Of a DNA stretch of 64,000 nucleotides, positions 22,050 to 33,170 are shown in pieces. How positions within the stretch are numbered: position 1 is the first letter of the stretch; each line of letters begins with the position of its first letter. Made by a program: the position numbers and the translations under genes. The stretch is from Castor canadensis (taxonomy: Eukaryota; Chordata; Mammalia; Rodentia; Castoridae). The notes beneath the pieces were generated by a model. That model did no database searches. It saw only the letters and a program-made list of their open reading frames with translations, and was not told the DNA's origin. The stretch spans positions 164,274,583 to 164,338,582 of the forward strand of contig NC_133390.1 of the NCBI RefSeq assembly GCF_047511655.1, given 5' to 3'.

Positions 22050-23261
22050 GACTAAAAGCTTTAATCCAGAGTCTGCTCTCCAACAGTGCCAGAGTCAAGG
22101 GCACAACACCAAATGTCCAGAAACCAGAAGATAGGGCTGTGGGAACCTGCACACAGCACAGAAGTTGTGCTGCTGTGGGGAGAACTGAGACCAGGAACTT
22201 GAGCACAGTCAGGTATCAGAGTCTCTGAAGAGTGTGCAGGCCAGAGGAAAACATGCATTTTCCTGTTATCTCTGGATAGTCTCATACCTGAATTTCTCAC
22301 TGTGTGAACATCCTGGCAGGGCTGGGGTTTTGCAAGGATGTTAAAAGCAAGGTCAGGATCCCGTTTGCCTGAGAAGATCCTTCTTCTCAGGATTTGATCT
22401 CCTTCAGGCCCCAGTATACACCAAGGCTGCTCTTAGCAGAAAGGTACTGACCTGGAGGGAAAAGGCTTTCCCTGACTAGAAGGAGGAGAACCACATGGAC
22501 ACCATACTACTCTGAAAACTTATGTGGGGAAGGAAAGGAAAAGTTGGGGTGGGGTCTCCAAACAGATTGCTGGATCCAATTCTTTCCTCTGGGAGTTTAC
22601 AGCTGCCTACGCCCTCACTATGAGGGAGGATCAAAGGAATAAAGAGTACTCTCCGCTGGGTCTCTGTGCTTCAGTTCTGTCCTGAAGGATGTGTGAGGAG
22701 CTGGGAACCTCAGATGACCTCGCGTCCTTGATTCACAAACAGCATCTGTGAAGCTGCTAGGTGTGAAGGCAGTTCCAGTGGGTATCACCTTCCTTGCAGA
22801 AACTTCACACAGATGTTTAGGGATAGAGGCCAAGGGACAAGGGAACAGATGCCTCTAAGGGCTGCAACTTCCCCTCATGGGCAAAGGGAGTTGTCGTCGG
22901 GCCCCCTGTCTGACACTGGGCCTGGAGATCTCTGCATAGTTGCTAGCTCTAGTGTGTCTGCCCAAGGACAAGTTGCAACTGTGGTATATGCAGTCTCTGA
23001 AGTCCAGCCTGGTTTTCAGGCACAATGGATGTCCTTGCCTTGACAGCTATCCTGAATTATCCAGTTTGTGCAGCACTGAGCATGGCTTTTGATGGCCAGG
23101 ACAGTCATGCGGACCTGGACCAGGACCATTCATCCAGTGACCTCTGAAGTGGCATCTGAAGTGGGCCAGGGGAGGTTGGGAGGCACTGTTGAGTACCGCT
23201 GGGCTCTAGGGTCATGTTCCTTGGGTTGTGGGGTCTGGGGCTTGGATACTGTCCAGTCTGC
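22050..23261 (-). other. EMILIN3: EMILIN3 3' UTR
   Basis: From the TAG stop (23264-23262) down to an inferred end just beyond the minus-strand ATTAAA at 22075-22070. No better signal (TTTATT on the plus strand) was seen nearer the stop. The stretch is repeat-free, unlike the surrounding intergenic DNA, which fits transcribed sequence. The exact end is inferred. Confidence 0.6.
22070..22075 (-). terminator. EMILIN3: probable poly(A) signal ATTAAA of EMILIN3
   Basis: Plus-strand TTTAAT reads ATTAAA on the minus strand, about 1.19 kb after the stop. I found no canonical AATAAA between it and the stop. Confidence 0.5.
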
Positions 23262-26200
23262 CTAATTGGCTTGCCCTGGCCTCATCTGCTCAGCCAGCTG
23301 GGCCCTGCAGTCCAATAGGTCATCCCGGAGGCGAGCGATGTCCTGTGCATGCTGGGCCAGCGTGCGATTCAGCTGATCTACGTGGCCCCATAGGCCCTCT
23401 CTGGACCTAAGTGGCTTGGTGGGCAAGCTGTCCAGTCTGGCAGAGAGCAGGCCCAGCCTCCTGCACGCACCCTCCACTTGTGCCACCCGCTGGTCAAAGT
23501 GGTCTACTGCATGTTGGAGTTCCTGGGCTGTGTCCTGGCAGCGGCTCAGACTCCCAGCCACACTGGCCACACCAGCCTTGAGTTGCTCCAGCTCCCCCTG
23601 CAGGTTCAAGACCTGTCTGTGACCAGCCTGAAGTCTTGAACTTTGGCTGCTGACCTGCTCCTGAATAGCGTGGACTTCAGCTTCCACCTTGCGTCCTCGC
23701 TCATCCAGGGACGTGTTGGCAGCCAAGAAGGCGTCAGAGTACTGACTGACAGAGTCACTGAGGCCTGTGAGTGATTTGCTCACTGAGTTCAAGTTGACTT
23801 TCAACAGAGTGATCTCGCCTTGGAGTGAGCTGCCTGACCCTTCTGCCAGCTGTCCCTGGACTTCTGCCACAGTGCCATTGAGCTGCTGGAGCAGAGCCGT
23901 GTGTCTGGCCACCTGGTGTAGGAGGGCTTCACTCCGACTTTGCCAGGCCTTCACCTCTGCCACGAGATTGTCCAGGATGGCTGAGGTAGTGCTGGGAGTG
24001 CAGGAGGTCTCCAGTGAGACCAGCCGTTGTTCCAGCACTGCCAGCTCTGTCTGCACGAGAGGCCGTGCTGACCTGCCTGGTGGGGCACCATCATGGCTTA
24101 GTTCTCCGGCCAATGTCGCTAGACGCTCCTCTAAGCTCTGCACACGTTCTTCCAGCATGGACGTGAAGCCGCCTACACCCCAGCCTCCCATCTCCATTCG
24201 CAAACAGCAGCTTCTTGCTCCATTCTCTGTCCCATTGATGGTTGCCAGGCCTTCAAGCAGCCCATCCACACCTCCTTCAAGCATGGCAGCAGAGAGGTGC
24301 TCTAGATCATCCCCAGCCTGGGCACCAGGACCCTTCTGGGTCTCGGTGACTGTCTGCAGGTTCCTCTCAAGGCTGTCCACTCGGGCACTGATCAAAGCCA
24401 GCTGGCTACAGCAGCTGCCCCCACCAGCCACACTCAAGCCCTGCAGCCGAGTACCCAACTGTGAGAGCTCCCGACGCAGGGCCAGCTCCCGGCCATTGAG
24501 GCTCTGGTGCAATCGCCGGCTGGCTGCCTGGTCCTCCTCACACTGCCTCCTTACCTCCTGCATCCGCAGGTCACACTCACTCTGGACACCTTGCAGCTTC
24601 TGCTCGAAACCATCCAATAGGCTCCCCCAGAGTCGCTGTAGCCGTTTGTCCACATACTCTTCTAGCAGTGCCAGGGAGGTCAGAGGGGATGGCGGGGCCT
24701 CCCGCAGCTGCTGTAGGTGGGCCTCGTGGCCGAGGGCCAGCCCATGCACCTTGTCTAGTAACTGCACCTTGGTTCGCAGCGTGTTGCTCACCTCTGACAC
24801 CTTGCTCAGGATCTCGCCCAGGGGAGGTGCGAATGGTCCTCTGTCTCTGTCTCCTGGGTCCACAAGCCCCTCAGGGATAACCCCAAAGCCCACAGGGGCA
24901 GCAGGAGTCCTGGAGTCACCAAACACCCTATTGGGATGCTCACGGCTAGCCACCAGGCCACTAAGAGTACCATATGCTTGTGCCAGGCGCTGGACATCAC
25001 CCTCCAGGCGTTCCAGCCGCTCACCAAACAGCCCTAGGCCTTTCCTTCCTGGGAAAGAGAGGGAGAGATCCCAGGAGCATCACAGGCTTGCCCTCACATT
25101 GTGTCACACTGCCAAGCCACCCAAGAGGTTTCCTGTGCCCTTTTCCATGCTTTGAGCCAGGGGTCAGGGGATGGAAGCTGAAGGCTCACTGTTATGCCCA
25201 GTGTAAGATGTACTCTCCCCAATCCCGCCAGAGCTCAGCTAGCCTGGGTCAATCCCCGCCCTCTGCCCTTGAGCCCATACGCCCGATCTTCCTGGAAAGG
25301 TGTCCACAGGTAAACTCACCATGGGGTCTGGGGGTTGCTTTGCTGTAAGAAGGGGGTCTGGGGCCTGGGCCCAGCTGCCCTGAGGGAATTTGGGGTTCCT
25401 GCTCCTGCTGGGGTGGGTTGGCCCCAGGGTTTGTGAGGTGCTCAGGGCAGCCTTCTCCAGCGAGACCAGGGCAGCAACGCCAGGCGAGATCTGTCACTGT
25501 CTTGATGCCAACCTTATATCTGGGTCTGAGCACTGAGCGGTACCTGGGTTAGGAAGGTGAGAGGGCAGGTCTTGCACCTATGGACTGAGATTCCTGTCCC
25601 CAGCTGGCATTCAGGGCTACCCTTGGACACCTGCATAAAGTTTAGATATTTCCCCATCTCCATACCACTCTCCAGGAGTTTCTTTTTTTTCTTTTAGAAA
25701 AACGACAACAAACCCAGTTGTGGTTTCAGGTAGGGCGCTTCTAAGGCTCTGAGCCTCCTGGTGAGTGGAGGACACAGGTAGAAGCCATGCTCCATCCTGG
25801 TGGTGGCTTGGGGAGAAAGCTAGCAGTGATTAAGCCCCAACCCTCCTAAGACCATTTGACCCATTCTGTGGGTAGAAGGGGCATTGCCTCCCTCAGGGCC
25901 CTGGAGCCACTCTGGGGTCCCACCTGCTTCCCTTAGTTCTTTCCACTCCTCTCTAGCCTATTCCAAGAACTCAGCTCTGTTCATTGAGGCTAGGGGAGGA
26001 TGCCTCTGGTTTCAAACAGGGAGGAGAAGACCCAGGGTGCAGGCAGGGCTCACCAGAGGCCACACCTTCATCTGTTCATCCATGTACCTGTGTACCCACT
26101 GACACACTGGGGCACAGGTCCATTTCCAGACACACACATCTGAACCTTTCCAAACACAGACCTGTGCGTCATGTCTCTGTGAAACATCCCCACCCAGATA

Positions 26201-28058
26201 GCTCCACCAATCTGGCCTTTGCCTGGGTATCTGGCTCCCACCTGTCATCTCTGCCCCACTTTCTCATGATCACCACAGTCTTCCCTGGGTCTGCCCATGC
26301 CCCCTGTAGTATCAACCATTGCCCGAACAAGTCTCTGTCCTCTCCTTCCTTATATACTCTTAGTCTTGTTCTGCTTCTCTCCTCAAAACCCTTCCATTGT
26401 CCCCCTATGGTTTCCAGGCTTCAACTTAAGCCTGTGCCTGACTCATGAGTGAGGCCCTGCTGCAAGTTCAAAACCTTGAGGTCTTCCCTAGCCTACTTAT
26501 GGGGCCCTGGCCCACTCTGGCCTGCACTGGGACTTAGGTGGCTCTTTAGAATTCAAAAAATTACGGCCCTTTTGGAGTTGGCTCTCCTCTCAACTGAAGG
26601 CAGCACTGGGGCTCCCAAGAGGGTGGGATGGGAGTGCACTCACGTGACTGTTGCAGGACACTTGGGCCCCCATCCACACTGCCGGTACTCAGCCTTCACG
26701 TAGCTCTCTGCTCCCTCTTGTAGGATGCAGGTCACATTCCTGTGTACCACATAGGCACAGAGGGCCCTACAGAGGAAAATGGCACCTGTGAGCTATCTGG
26801 CCCCAGCCAAGCCCTTTAAGGCCTCTACCCTCTTTTCCCCACCTGTTGGCCTTAGCAGCGGACCAGACTCCCACTTCTCTTTTGTCTGTTCTTGTTTCTA
26901 GAAGCCAGGGCCTTTGCCTGGGGTCCAGATTCTTCTGGGCTGGACTCAATCCCACCGCTGGTCTCTTTGATTCTTATGTCCTCTATTGGTGGCCACTGGG
27001 CTAAGGGCTACAATGAACCAGGAGCCCAATGTAGCTGCTCACCCTACCTGGGGAAGAGGCCCACTGGTTTCTCTGCCAAGTGCCTTTCCACATCTCCCAC
27101 CCCTAACTCCTTCACCAGTTCCAAACTCTTTATCTTGGGCTTCAAGGATTCTGAAATCCCAACTTAGTGGCCTCCTTTCTCCCCTGAAACAGCTTCCAGT
27201 CCCTGCCTTTGCCGTTTCTTCACTCAGACCATTTTTTGTGTTGTCTCCTTCAGGCACATCAGGTCCACTGGGAGTGGCTGTGGGCTGGACTCTCTCTTCC
27301 TACAATACTTCTCAAATTCAATTAAGAGTTCAAATTCAGGCTTGAGCCCACTGCTGTGGACGCCTGCCTGTTCCGCAATAGGTATGTAGAACACAGAGGC
27401 TCCCACTAGCTTTTCAGACAGCCACTTTGGGGCTCCCAAGGGGAGGGGCTGACCGCTGGAACCAAACAGCAGGCAGGGGCATGGCTCCGTCTACTACCTG
27501 GCGGGGCGAGGGCGAGATGGAGGGCCCGGGAGCCGTGTTACAGGACGAACAGCCCTTCCTCCTCTCCCTCCACCTGGTCCACCGCGCCCGGAGTTTGCAC
27601 ACAGCGCAGCTGGAAAATGTTACTTTGCTGGAAAGGTTTCCGCGGGCACTGCCAGGATCCCAGCCACCGCGCCGGGCCCCCTCGCTTCTTTTTCTTCTCC
27701 AGTCCCGCAGCCTCCTGGAGCGTAGGGCGCCCGCCCTAGCAAGAGCTCAGTCCTGGGCATCCTCCCCTCCGAGTCGCGGCCGGGGGTACCCTGGGCCTCG
27801 ACGCCCCCGCGCGGTCCGGGCAGGTGGGAGCGGCGACCCGCCGCGTGGGCCCCACCCCTCCCGTTCCCGCCGCTGCGCGGCCCGCGCTTACTTGTGTGGC
27901 CCCGGGCGCAGCCGCGGGCGCCATCCCGTCGTGTAGAGGCTGTAGCGGGAGGCACCGGGCGGCGCGGGCCGCGCGAGGAGCGGGGTGCCCTTGGCCTGCG
28001 CTCCTGTGAGCAGCGCCGCGACGGCGCACAGCCAGACGGACAGACGGCGGTGGCCCAT
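23262..28058 (-). CDS. EMILIN3: EMILIN-3, secreted EMI-domain coiled-coil glycoprotein (complete, 4 exons)
   Basis: EMILIN-3 is an extracellular-matrix protein of the elastin-interface (EMILIN) family, expressed around developing cartilage and perichondrium. The coding exons on the minus strand are 28058-27892, 26766-26644, 25543-25320 and 25048-23262. Phases match across GT/AG introns and the total is 2301 nt, giving 766 residues, the human length. A signal peptide spans residues 1-22 (WLCAVAALLTGAQA). The EMI domain follows at about 53-130, with its cysteine pattern (ALCAY, VTCIL, RQCGWGPKC, WRCCPG, GCPEHL) intact. A Pro-rich linker leads to long heptad-rich coiled coils encoded by the large last exon, with N-glycosylation sites such as NGT and NRT. 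The C-terminal C1q domain of EMILIN-1/-2 is absent, as expected for EMILIN-3. The start was chosen because the signal peptide follows at once and the exon lies in a CpG island. No defects seen. Confidence 0.97.
26260..26530 (+). repeat. L2-like fragment in EMILIN3 intron 2
   Basis: The segment aacccttccattgtccccct with tccaggcttcaacttaagcc and the later ggccctggcccactctggcc follows the well-known internal L2 segment. It is strongly diverged and antisense to the gene. Confidence 0.45.
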
Positions 28059-28470
28059 CGCGGTCCTGTCTCCACCTGGCTCCGCGCGGTACCCCCCGCG
28101 GGTGTCCGCCCGCCGCCCTCTCCGCTTGCCGGCCCGGGTCCCGCCGCCACTCGCGGTGCCCGGAGCGCGCTCACTTGGCCGCCTGGCGCTCCGCGGCGGT
28201 TGTGTCCCGCCGAGTGGCCGGCGCTGCTCGCGGCTGGGGCCGCAGAGGGGAGGCGGGAGGCGGGCTCTGTGCAGATTAGCATAAACTTGGGGCCGCGCCA
28301 CTCTCCTCTGCCAGCCCCCTCCTCTGCTGCCAGCCCCCCGCCCCGGCTCCGAGCTGAAGCCCGAGCCGCCTCCTGCAAGCAAGAGGTTAAGAAGGGAACA
28401 GGCGCGGGTTGGCGGAGCGCAGGCCGCGGTGCCCAGAGACGCCCCCCGCACTTACCCTGCCACTACGGTC
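27460..28470 (-). promoter_or_regulatory. EMILIN3: CpG island with EMILIN3 promoter and first exon
   Basis: A long block of very high GC and CpG covers the first coding exon and several hundred bases upstream. No TATA box is placed suitably on the minus strand, so a dispersed CpG-type start is likely. Transcription probably starts between about 28150 and 28300. Long open frames on both strands here are by-products of GC richness. Confidence 0.8.
28275..28282 (-). promoter_or_regulatory. EMILIN3: octamer-type motif upstream of EMILIN3
   Basis: ATTAGCAT (ATGCTAAT on the gene strand) matches the POU/octamer consensus ATGCWAAT about 220 bases before the start codon. It is an isolated AT-rich island within strongly GC-rich sequence, which makes it stand out. 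Function is not shown. Confidence 0.35.
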
Positions 28471-28479
28471 GCCGGTGGG

Positions 28480-28788
28480 TACAGGCCAGAAGCAGAGAAA
28501 CAGAGCCCTGAGGCTGGCCTGGCCGCTGGCTCTCCAGGAGCCGCCCACTCGCAGGATATCGTGGTCTTAAAAGTCTAAGTGTGTCTGGGTACCGCGGTTC
28601 AGGGATCTGGAGCCGAGATAATTGTGTTTTGGGGCGTACCAGCACTCCCTCCCCAGCCAGACTGTTCCTGCAGGCTCGCTCGTCGTTGTCTGGTGGTACC
28701 CGGAGACCTGATAACTCCACAGACTCCTCTTCCCATCAATCTCAGTAACCCAGTTTAGTGGCCAGGCTGTCCCTCTGGCTTGTTGCTT
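28480..28788. other. EMILIN3 upstream region, nothing further recognised
   Basis: Transition from the CpG island to ordinary sequence. No gene or repeat seen. Confidence 0.4.
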
Positions 28789-28802
28789 GTGCGTGTGCGC
28801 GC

Positions 28803-28833
<31 letters not shown>

Positions 28834-28840
28834 TGTGTGT
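28789..28840. repeat. alternating (CG)n-(TG)n microsatellite
   Basis: A pure alternating purine-pyrimidine run made of a (GC) block followed by a (GT) block, about 50 bases. Such runs flip readily to Z-DNA. It lies about 730 bases upstream of the EMILIN3 start codon. Confidence 0.95.
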
Positions 28841-29515
28841 TGCTCAAAGAAACTTCTGAATCATTTGAACCACAGCTCTGGTTTGTTATTAGCCTCCTGT
28901 CAAAGAAAACCTTTAGGTCTTTCTCATAGGAAGTTGTACTTAAGTCAGGCTTCCTCCATGTTTCCGTGGTGAAATTGACTCTTGGAAACAAGGAGTTGGC
29001 TTTTATAGTAATCGACATCATCTTGTTAACTTCCTAACCTGCAAGGAGCCTTTGGAATCCTGATTCTGTCATCCAACAGAGTAGCACTTCTTTCTGGCTT
29101 TGTCTCATCCACACAGGTGACTGCAGCTGTTTGTATCTTCACCCAAGTGTCTGACAGCTGTGTAGAAGGCACTGGACTGCAGGGCCTGCCTGGAAAGACC
29201 TCGTTCTAAACTGACTTTCAGGTGTGAATATACACGTTTTGGGCAAGGTGATGGTATCTAGAATATTGGAAAGGGCAGGTCTGAACTCATATCCATGGCT
29301 CTGCCCTCTCCCAGCCATTGGAAGACACCTGACCCAACCAGACGGATTGTCCTTTCTCCTGAGCTTCAGGGAATCAGACTAAAAGTCCAGAATCAAGGTA
29401 TTAGCAGGCCGTTCTCCCTCTGAAGGCTCTCAGGAAGAATCCTTTCTTGGCTCTTGGCAGTCTTGGCCGTCTGGGTTGCAGCAGCAACACTCCCATCTCT
29501 GTTTCTCTCTGTATC

Positions 29516-29517
<2 letters not shown>
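28841..29517. other. intergenic, nothing recognised
   Basis: No gene-like or repeat structure that I can name. Confidence 0.4.

Positions 29518-29552
<35 letters not shown>
29518..29552. repeat. (CA)n microsatellite
   Basis: Uninterrupted CA dinucleotide run of about 17 units abutting the 3' end of an inverted composite SINE. It may have grown from that element's A-rich tail. Confidence 0.95.
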
Positions 29553-29553
<1 letters not shown>

Positions 29554-29845
29554 ATGTAGCATTACTGAGGTTTTGAACACAGGGTCTTGGCTTGCTAAGT
29601 AAACATTCTGCCACTTGGGCCATCCTTTTGGCTTTAAGTTGTTTTAGACAGGGTCTCTTGTTTTTGCCTGAGGCCAGTCTCAGACCTCATCCTCCCATGT
29701 AGTTGGAATCACAACTGCATACTGGCTGGTGCCTGGCTTATTTGTTGAGATGGAGTCTTGCTAACTTTTTCCCCAGGTTGGCTTCAATCTCTGCTTCCTA
29801 TGTATCTGGAATTACAGGTGTGAGCCACTGTATCTGGCACTCACA
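29553..29845 (-). mobile_element. composite B1+B1+tRNA SINE, inverted
   Basis: Read on the minus strand: a B1-like module (gccagatacagtggctcaca ... caagactccatctcaac), a second B1-like module (cagtatgcagttgtgattcc ... agaccctgtctaaaac), then a tRNA-like module (ggcccaagtggcagaatgtt ... gttcaaaacctcagtaatgc). The module order equals that of the other long composites in the window. Confidence 0.8.
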
Positions 29846-31018
29846 TGGTCTTTTTCTGTTTGTCTGTGTGGCCTGTCTTATTAGGATAACAGTCATTGAA
29901 TTTAGGGCCCAACACAACCTTATCTTAAGTATGTCTGCAAAGATCTATTTCCAAATAAGGTCACATTCTGGGGTTCTGGTGGACGTGAATTTTAAGGGGA
30001 GGAGAGCTCTATCCAATCCACTATGGGGGCTTTTAGGGGTGGTGAGAAGACACACTATGGCATGCTTTGCAGAAGTTATGAGGAACTGAGGGCTGGCTGA
30101 GCGACTGAGCCAGAGACAAGGGGCTGTGGTACTCAGGGAAAAATATGGTACATAGCCATTTGGTGATGCACTATGGCTTCCCTGTCTGCTTCCAATGATC
30201 CACCATTTGAGCAACTGAATGATGCTCAAGACAGCTTTGTGCCCTCCTCCTAAAACCCCAAATGCTGTATTATATTGTCTAACTTTAACAGAGATGTTAT
30301 GAGCCATTTTGCTAGGGGCAAAGACATAGCACCCATGTGACTTGATCTTACAACCACTGACTTTCTGCTTTTCAGAAAGTGAGAGACATCTGAGGGGGAA
30401 ATAAGCAGAGCTTAGTTCCTCACCCAAGGCCGGGTTCTGCTTGGCAGCACTGCCCAGCTGGCTCCGGAACAAAACTCCCTCACCCCAGGAGCTGTGATCT
30501 TTTTCCAAGGGGGTCCCACCCCTTCCTTTCACTCCCTTCCCCAGCCCCAGATGTGGGGCCCACAACTCATAGGAAGGAGGCCGGACCCTATTTGAACTTG
30601 AAAATGTCCATGTAACAGGGCTGGAAGAACAGCTGGACCCCTCTTCCCCTTTCCAGGTGGCTGACATAAAAACCAGGCTCTTTCTTTAATTAGAACAGTT
30701 TGGGGAGCCAGGGCTTGGGCCCCATCCTTGTGGAGGCAGAGGAGGTCAGCACAGGGAGATGCTCAGGGTTTTAGCTGGATGCAGCCAGAGTCTGGGGTCT
30801 CCCTGTAGACGATGAGGCCACTTTGCATCTGCCAGACAGGAAACCTAGGGAAGCCAGAGGCAGGGGAGAGAGGCAGACAGTCATGTTCTCCCTGACTCGG
30901 ATCGGAGTTTCTCCACCTGGAGGGACTCCAGGCTGACACCACACACAGGCGCAAGGTTTCTGCTCCCATGAGATGCACAGATGCACAACCACATCCAGAT
31001 GCACTTGGACCACTCCCC

Positions 31019-31021
<3 letters not shown>
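29846..31021. other. intergenic, no gene recognised
   Basis: One minus-strand open frame of 240 codons (30667-29945) exists, but its composition is not protein-like, it has no recognisable domain and no promoter lies near. I regard it as chance. No repeat family recognised. Confidence 0.45.
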
Positions 31022-31061
<40 letters not shown>

Positions 31062-31071
31062 GCACACACAC
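31022..31071. repeat. (CA)n microsatellite with CG interruptions
   Basis: About 25 CA units with two CG steps near the right end. Confidence 0.95.
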
Positions 31072-32305
31072 CCCACTTTCCCTACCTTCACAGCCCTAGC
31101 CATAGATACACCACCTCTCTCCTCAGGAAGAAGCGAAGATGCTGTCAGGATGACAAGAGCATCCTGGATGGACACAAGAGTAAACTCTTGCTTTTAAAAT
31201 CCTTCAGGGGCCCAGTGGGGGGATATGAGTGGGAACCTCTACTGGACACTAGAGCTTCCCTCTTTCCTCTCTTTGCCTCCTGGAGCAGAAAGAGGTTTGA
31301 GAATGGATGTCAGGAAGATGCTTGCCTGGTGGCGAGTAAGCATGGGGCCCTGGTGTTCAATAGCCCATGAGCCTGAGACACCCCTTCCCTGCCTTCACTC
31401 TCTTCTCAGAATTGAAGTTCCTCTCTTCTCTCCCAGCTCCTTCCACCACACAGAGGTGTCTCTTCTTTACCCAGGGTTCATCACATAAGATTAGTGGAAG
31501 CCACACAAAGTTTATGGAATGTAGCTCTCCTAAAAGGGACAGAAATAGAAAGCTTGGAATCTGCCAGCTTTTGGTAGGAGCCCTCCCTGCTGCTCAGAAA
31601 GGCGCAGCTGCTCTTCCCCCAAGCCAATTGGTGGTGGCGCCTCCATTAAAGTACAGGCTACTGACTCCATCCAGTCCTTTGTCCCTGCCCACCACCCCTT
31701 TCCAGTCTCCTTTTCCTGAGAGTGCACAGCTGGGCCTCCCTGCACATGGGGCCACCTTTGGCAGTTCTATGCAGCAAGGCTCAGTCCAGCCTCGTTCTCT
31801 TTTTAATATCAACACCTGCATGCTCAAAGTCCAATCAGCGTTTTGATTACACATGTGCCATCAAAAAAAAAAGTGACTGTTAAATCTATATGAATTTCTG
31901 AGGCAGGAATTTGCAGTGACCCCCTTCCAGCTGGCTTCGCCCAGGACCCTGGAGTGCAGCTGGTAGGTGAAGGCCAGGGAGAGTCCAGAAATCACAAAAA
32001 CTAGACTCTGTAAAGTCCAGATGCACCTCCATTGAGTGAGAGTGGCTTAGAAACAACTTAAAAATTGTGCAGTGCTGATGGGCTCTCAACATGGACACAT
32101 GCAAACCAGATGCAACCATTATACAAATAATATGCAAAATACATGTGTGGGTTTTCCAACTACTGTAAATGCAGATGTGACCCTTTTGGACTCTAAGATT
32201 AGGAGGACTCTCAGAGCCCTGTTTTGGGGTAGAGAGACGACCCTGGACTCTCAATCTCTTATGGTGTCAGGAAGAGCTGAACTCCAAGGTTGTCCTTAAA
32301 TTGTG
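31072..32305. other. intergenic, nothing recognised
   Basis: No splice-bounded exon, conserved motif or nameable repeat. A short A-run at 31864-31872 is isolated. Confidence 0.4.
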
Positions 32306-32309
32306 GGAA

Positions 32310-32520
32310 AGAACCAGGCAGGTTGTCAATCAGACCTAGATTTGGATCCCAGCTCTTCCTCTCACAAGTTGATGACCTTCCTGGAGTCCCACCACTCCTC
32401 AGAGCCTTTGTTTTCTCATCTGCAAAATGGGTATTATGAGGGATGATGAGAACTTTGGCTGAAACTCCCAGCTATATGATCTGGCATATAAAGACACTCA
32501 GCTGTGCAGTACTCAGCACA
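32310..32520 (+). repeat. MIR SINE
   Basis: cagacctagatttggatccc, ctcttcctctcacaagttga and ttttctcatctgcaaaatgg are MIR core sequence in plus orientation. Confidence 0.75.
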
Positions 32521-32784
32521 GAGTCCTTTTCTGGGGGTTGGATGTCTTGGCCCTTTTCCAGTCCCTGAAACAGTTGGCTATGCCCCCACAGTCTGAGGGC
32601 AGGACCTTCTCCGAGAGCAGCACGCACAGCAATGTGTTTGAGGAATTCTGGTATTGGGTGAGCCAGGAGTCCACACACTTCTCACTCATTCAGAAATCTG
32701 TCAGAGGTCCCACTCTACAGTGGGTTGTTGGTATCCGGTCCAGACCCTCTTTACCTGGCTAGTGCACCCACCTATCCCTCTGTC

Positions 32785-33170
32785 ATAGGCGTGATGACTG
32801 CTGCTGCCCATAGCTCCCCCTTGTGCCATGAACTGTGTCTGGCTGATGACAGTCACCTCCCCTGGGAAGTTATGAACCTCCCACCCCACAGCCAATGATT
32901 GGCCGATGCAGTGACACAAAAGATAGCCTGCTCACCTCTAGAGAGGCTCATAGTGCAGTTTATGCTGCACAACCCCTGGATTATGCCATGTCTAAACTCT
33001 TCCTGATGTCTATTGTTCTGTGCCTTTGTCTTCTGCTTCTCTCCCTCCCTTATGTATTTCTCCTGAGAGTCTTCCCCTCCACCCCCCACTGCCTTTATAA
33101 ATCACCTGAATGTGGATCCCTGTCTCAGTCTCTGCTTCTGGGGAATGTGACCCAATTCAGGAGACAGACC
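32785..33170 (+). repeat. possible LTR fossil (ERVL/MLT2-like)
   Basis: The right end (gcctttataaatcacctgaa ... ctcagtctctgcttctgggg) resembles the poly(A)-signal end of old ERVL-class LTRs. The left end is not clear and no internal region is visible. Broken and ancient if real. Confidence 0.3.

Noticed and set aside
23767-25155. A 462-codon plus-strand open frame opposite the EMILIN3 last exon.
   Set aside because: It is antisense to a well-supported coding exon. The codon pattern of a Leu/Gln/Glu/Ser-rich coiled coil often leaves a long open antisense frame, and its product shows no domain and is Ser/Arg/Cys-rich.
27427-28511. Several long open frames on both strands around 27.4-28.5 kb.
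   Set aside because: They overlap each other in the CpG island, are Ala/Arg/Gly/Pro-rich and follow from few stop codons in GC-rich DNA. Only the signal-peptide-bearing EMILIN3 exon is real.
29945-30667. A 240-codon minus-strand open frame.
   Set aside because: No recognised domain, no promoter or splice context, and amino-acid make-up typical of non-coding DNA.
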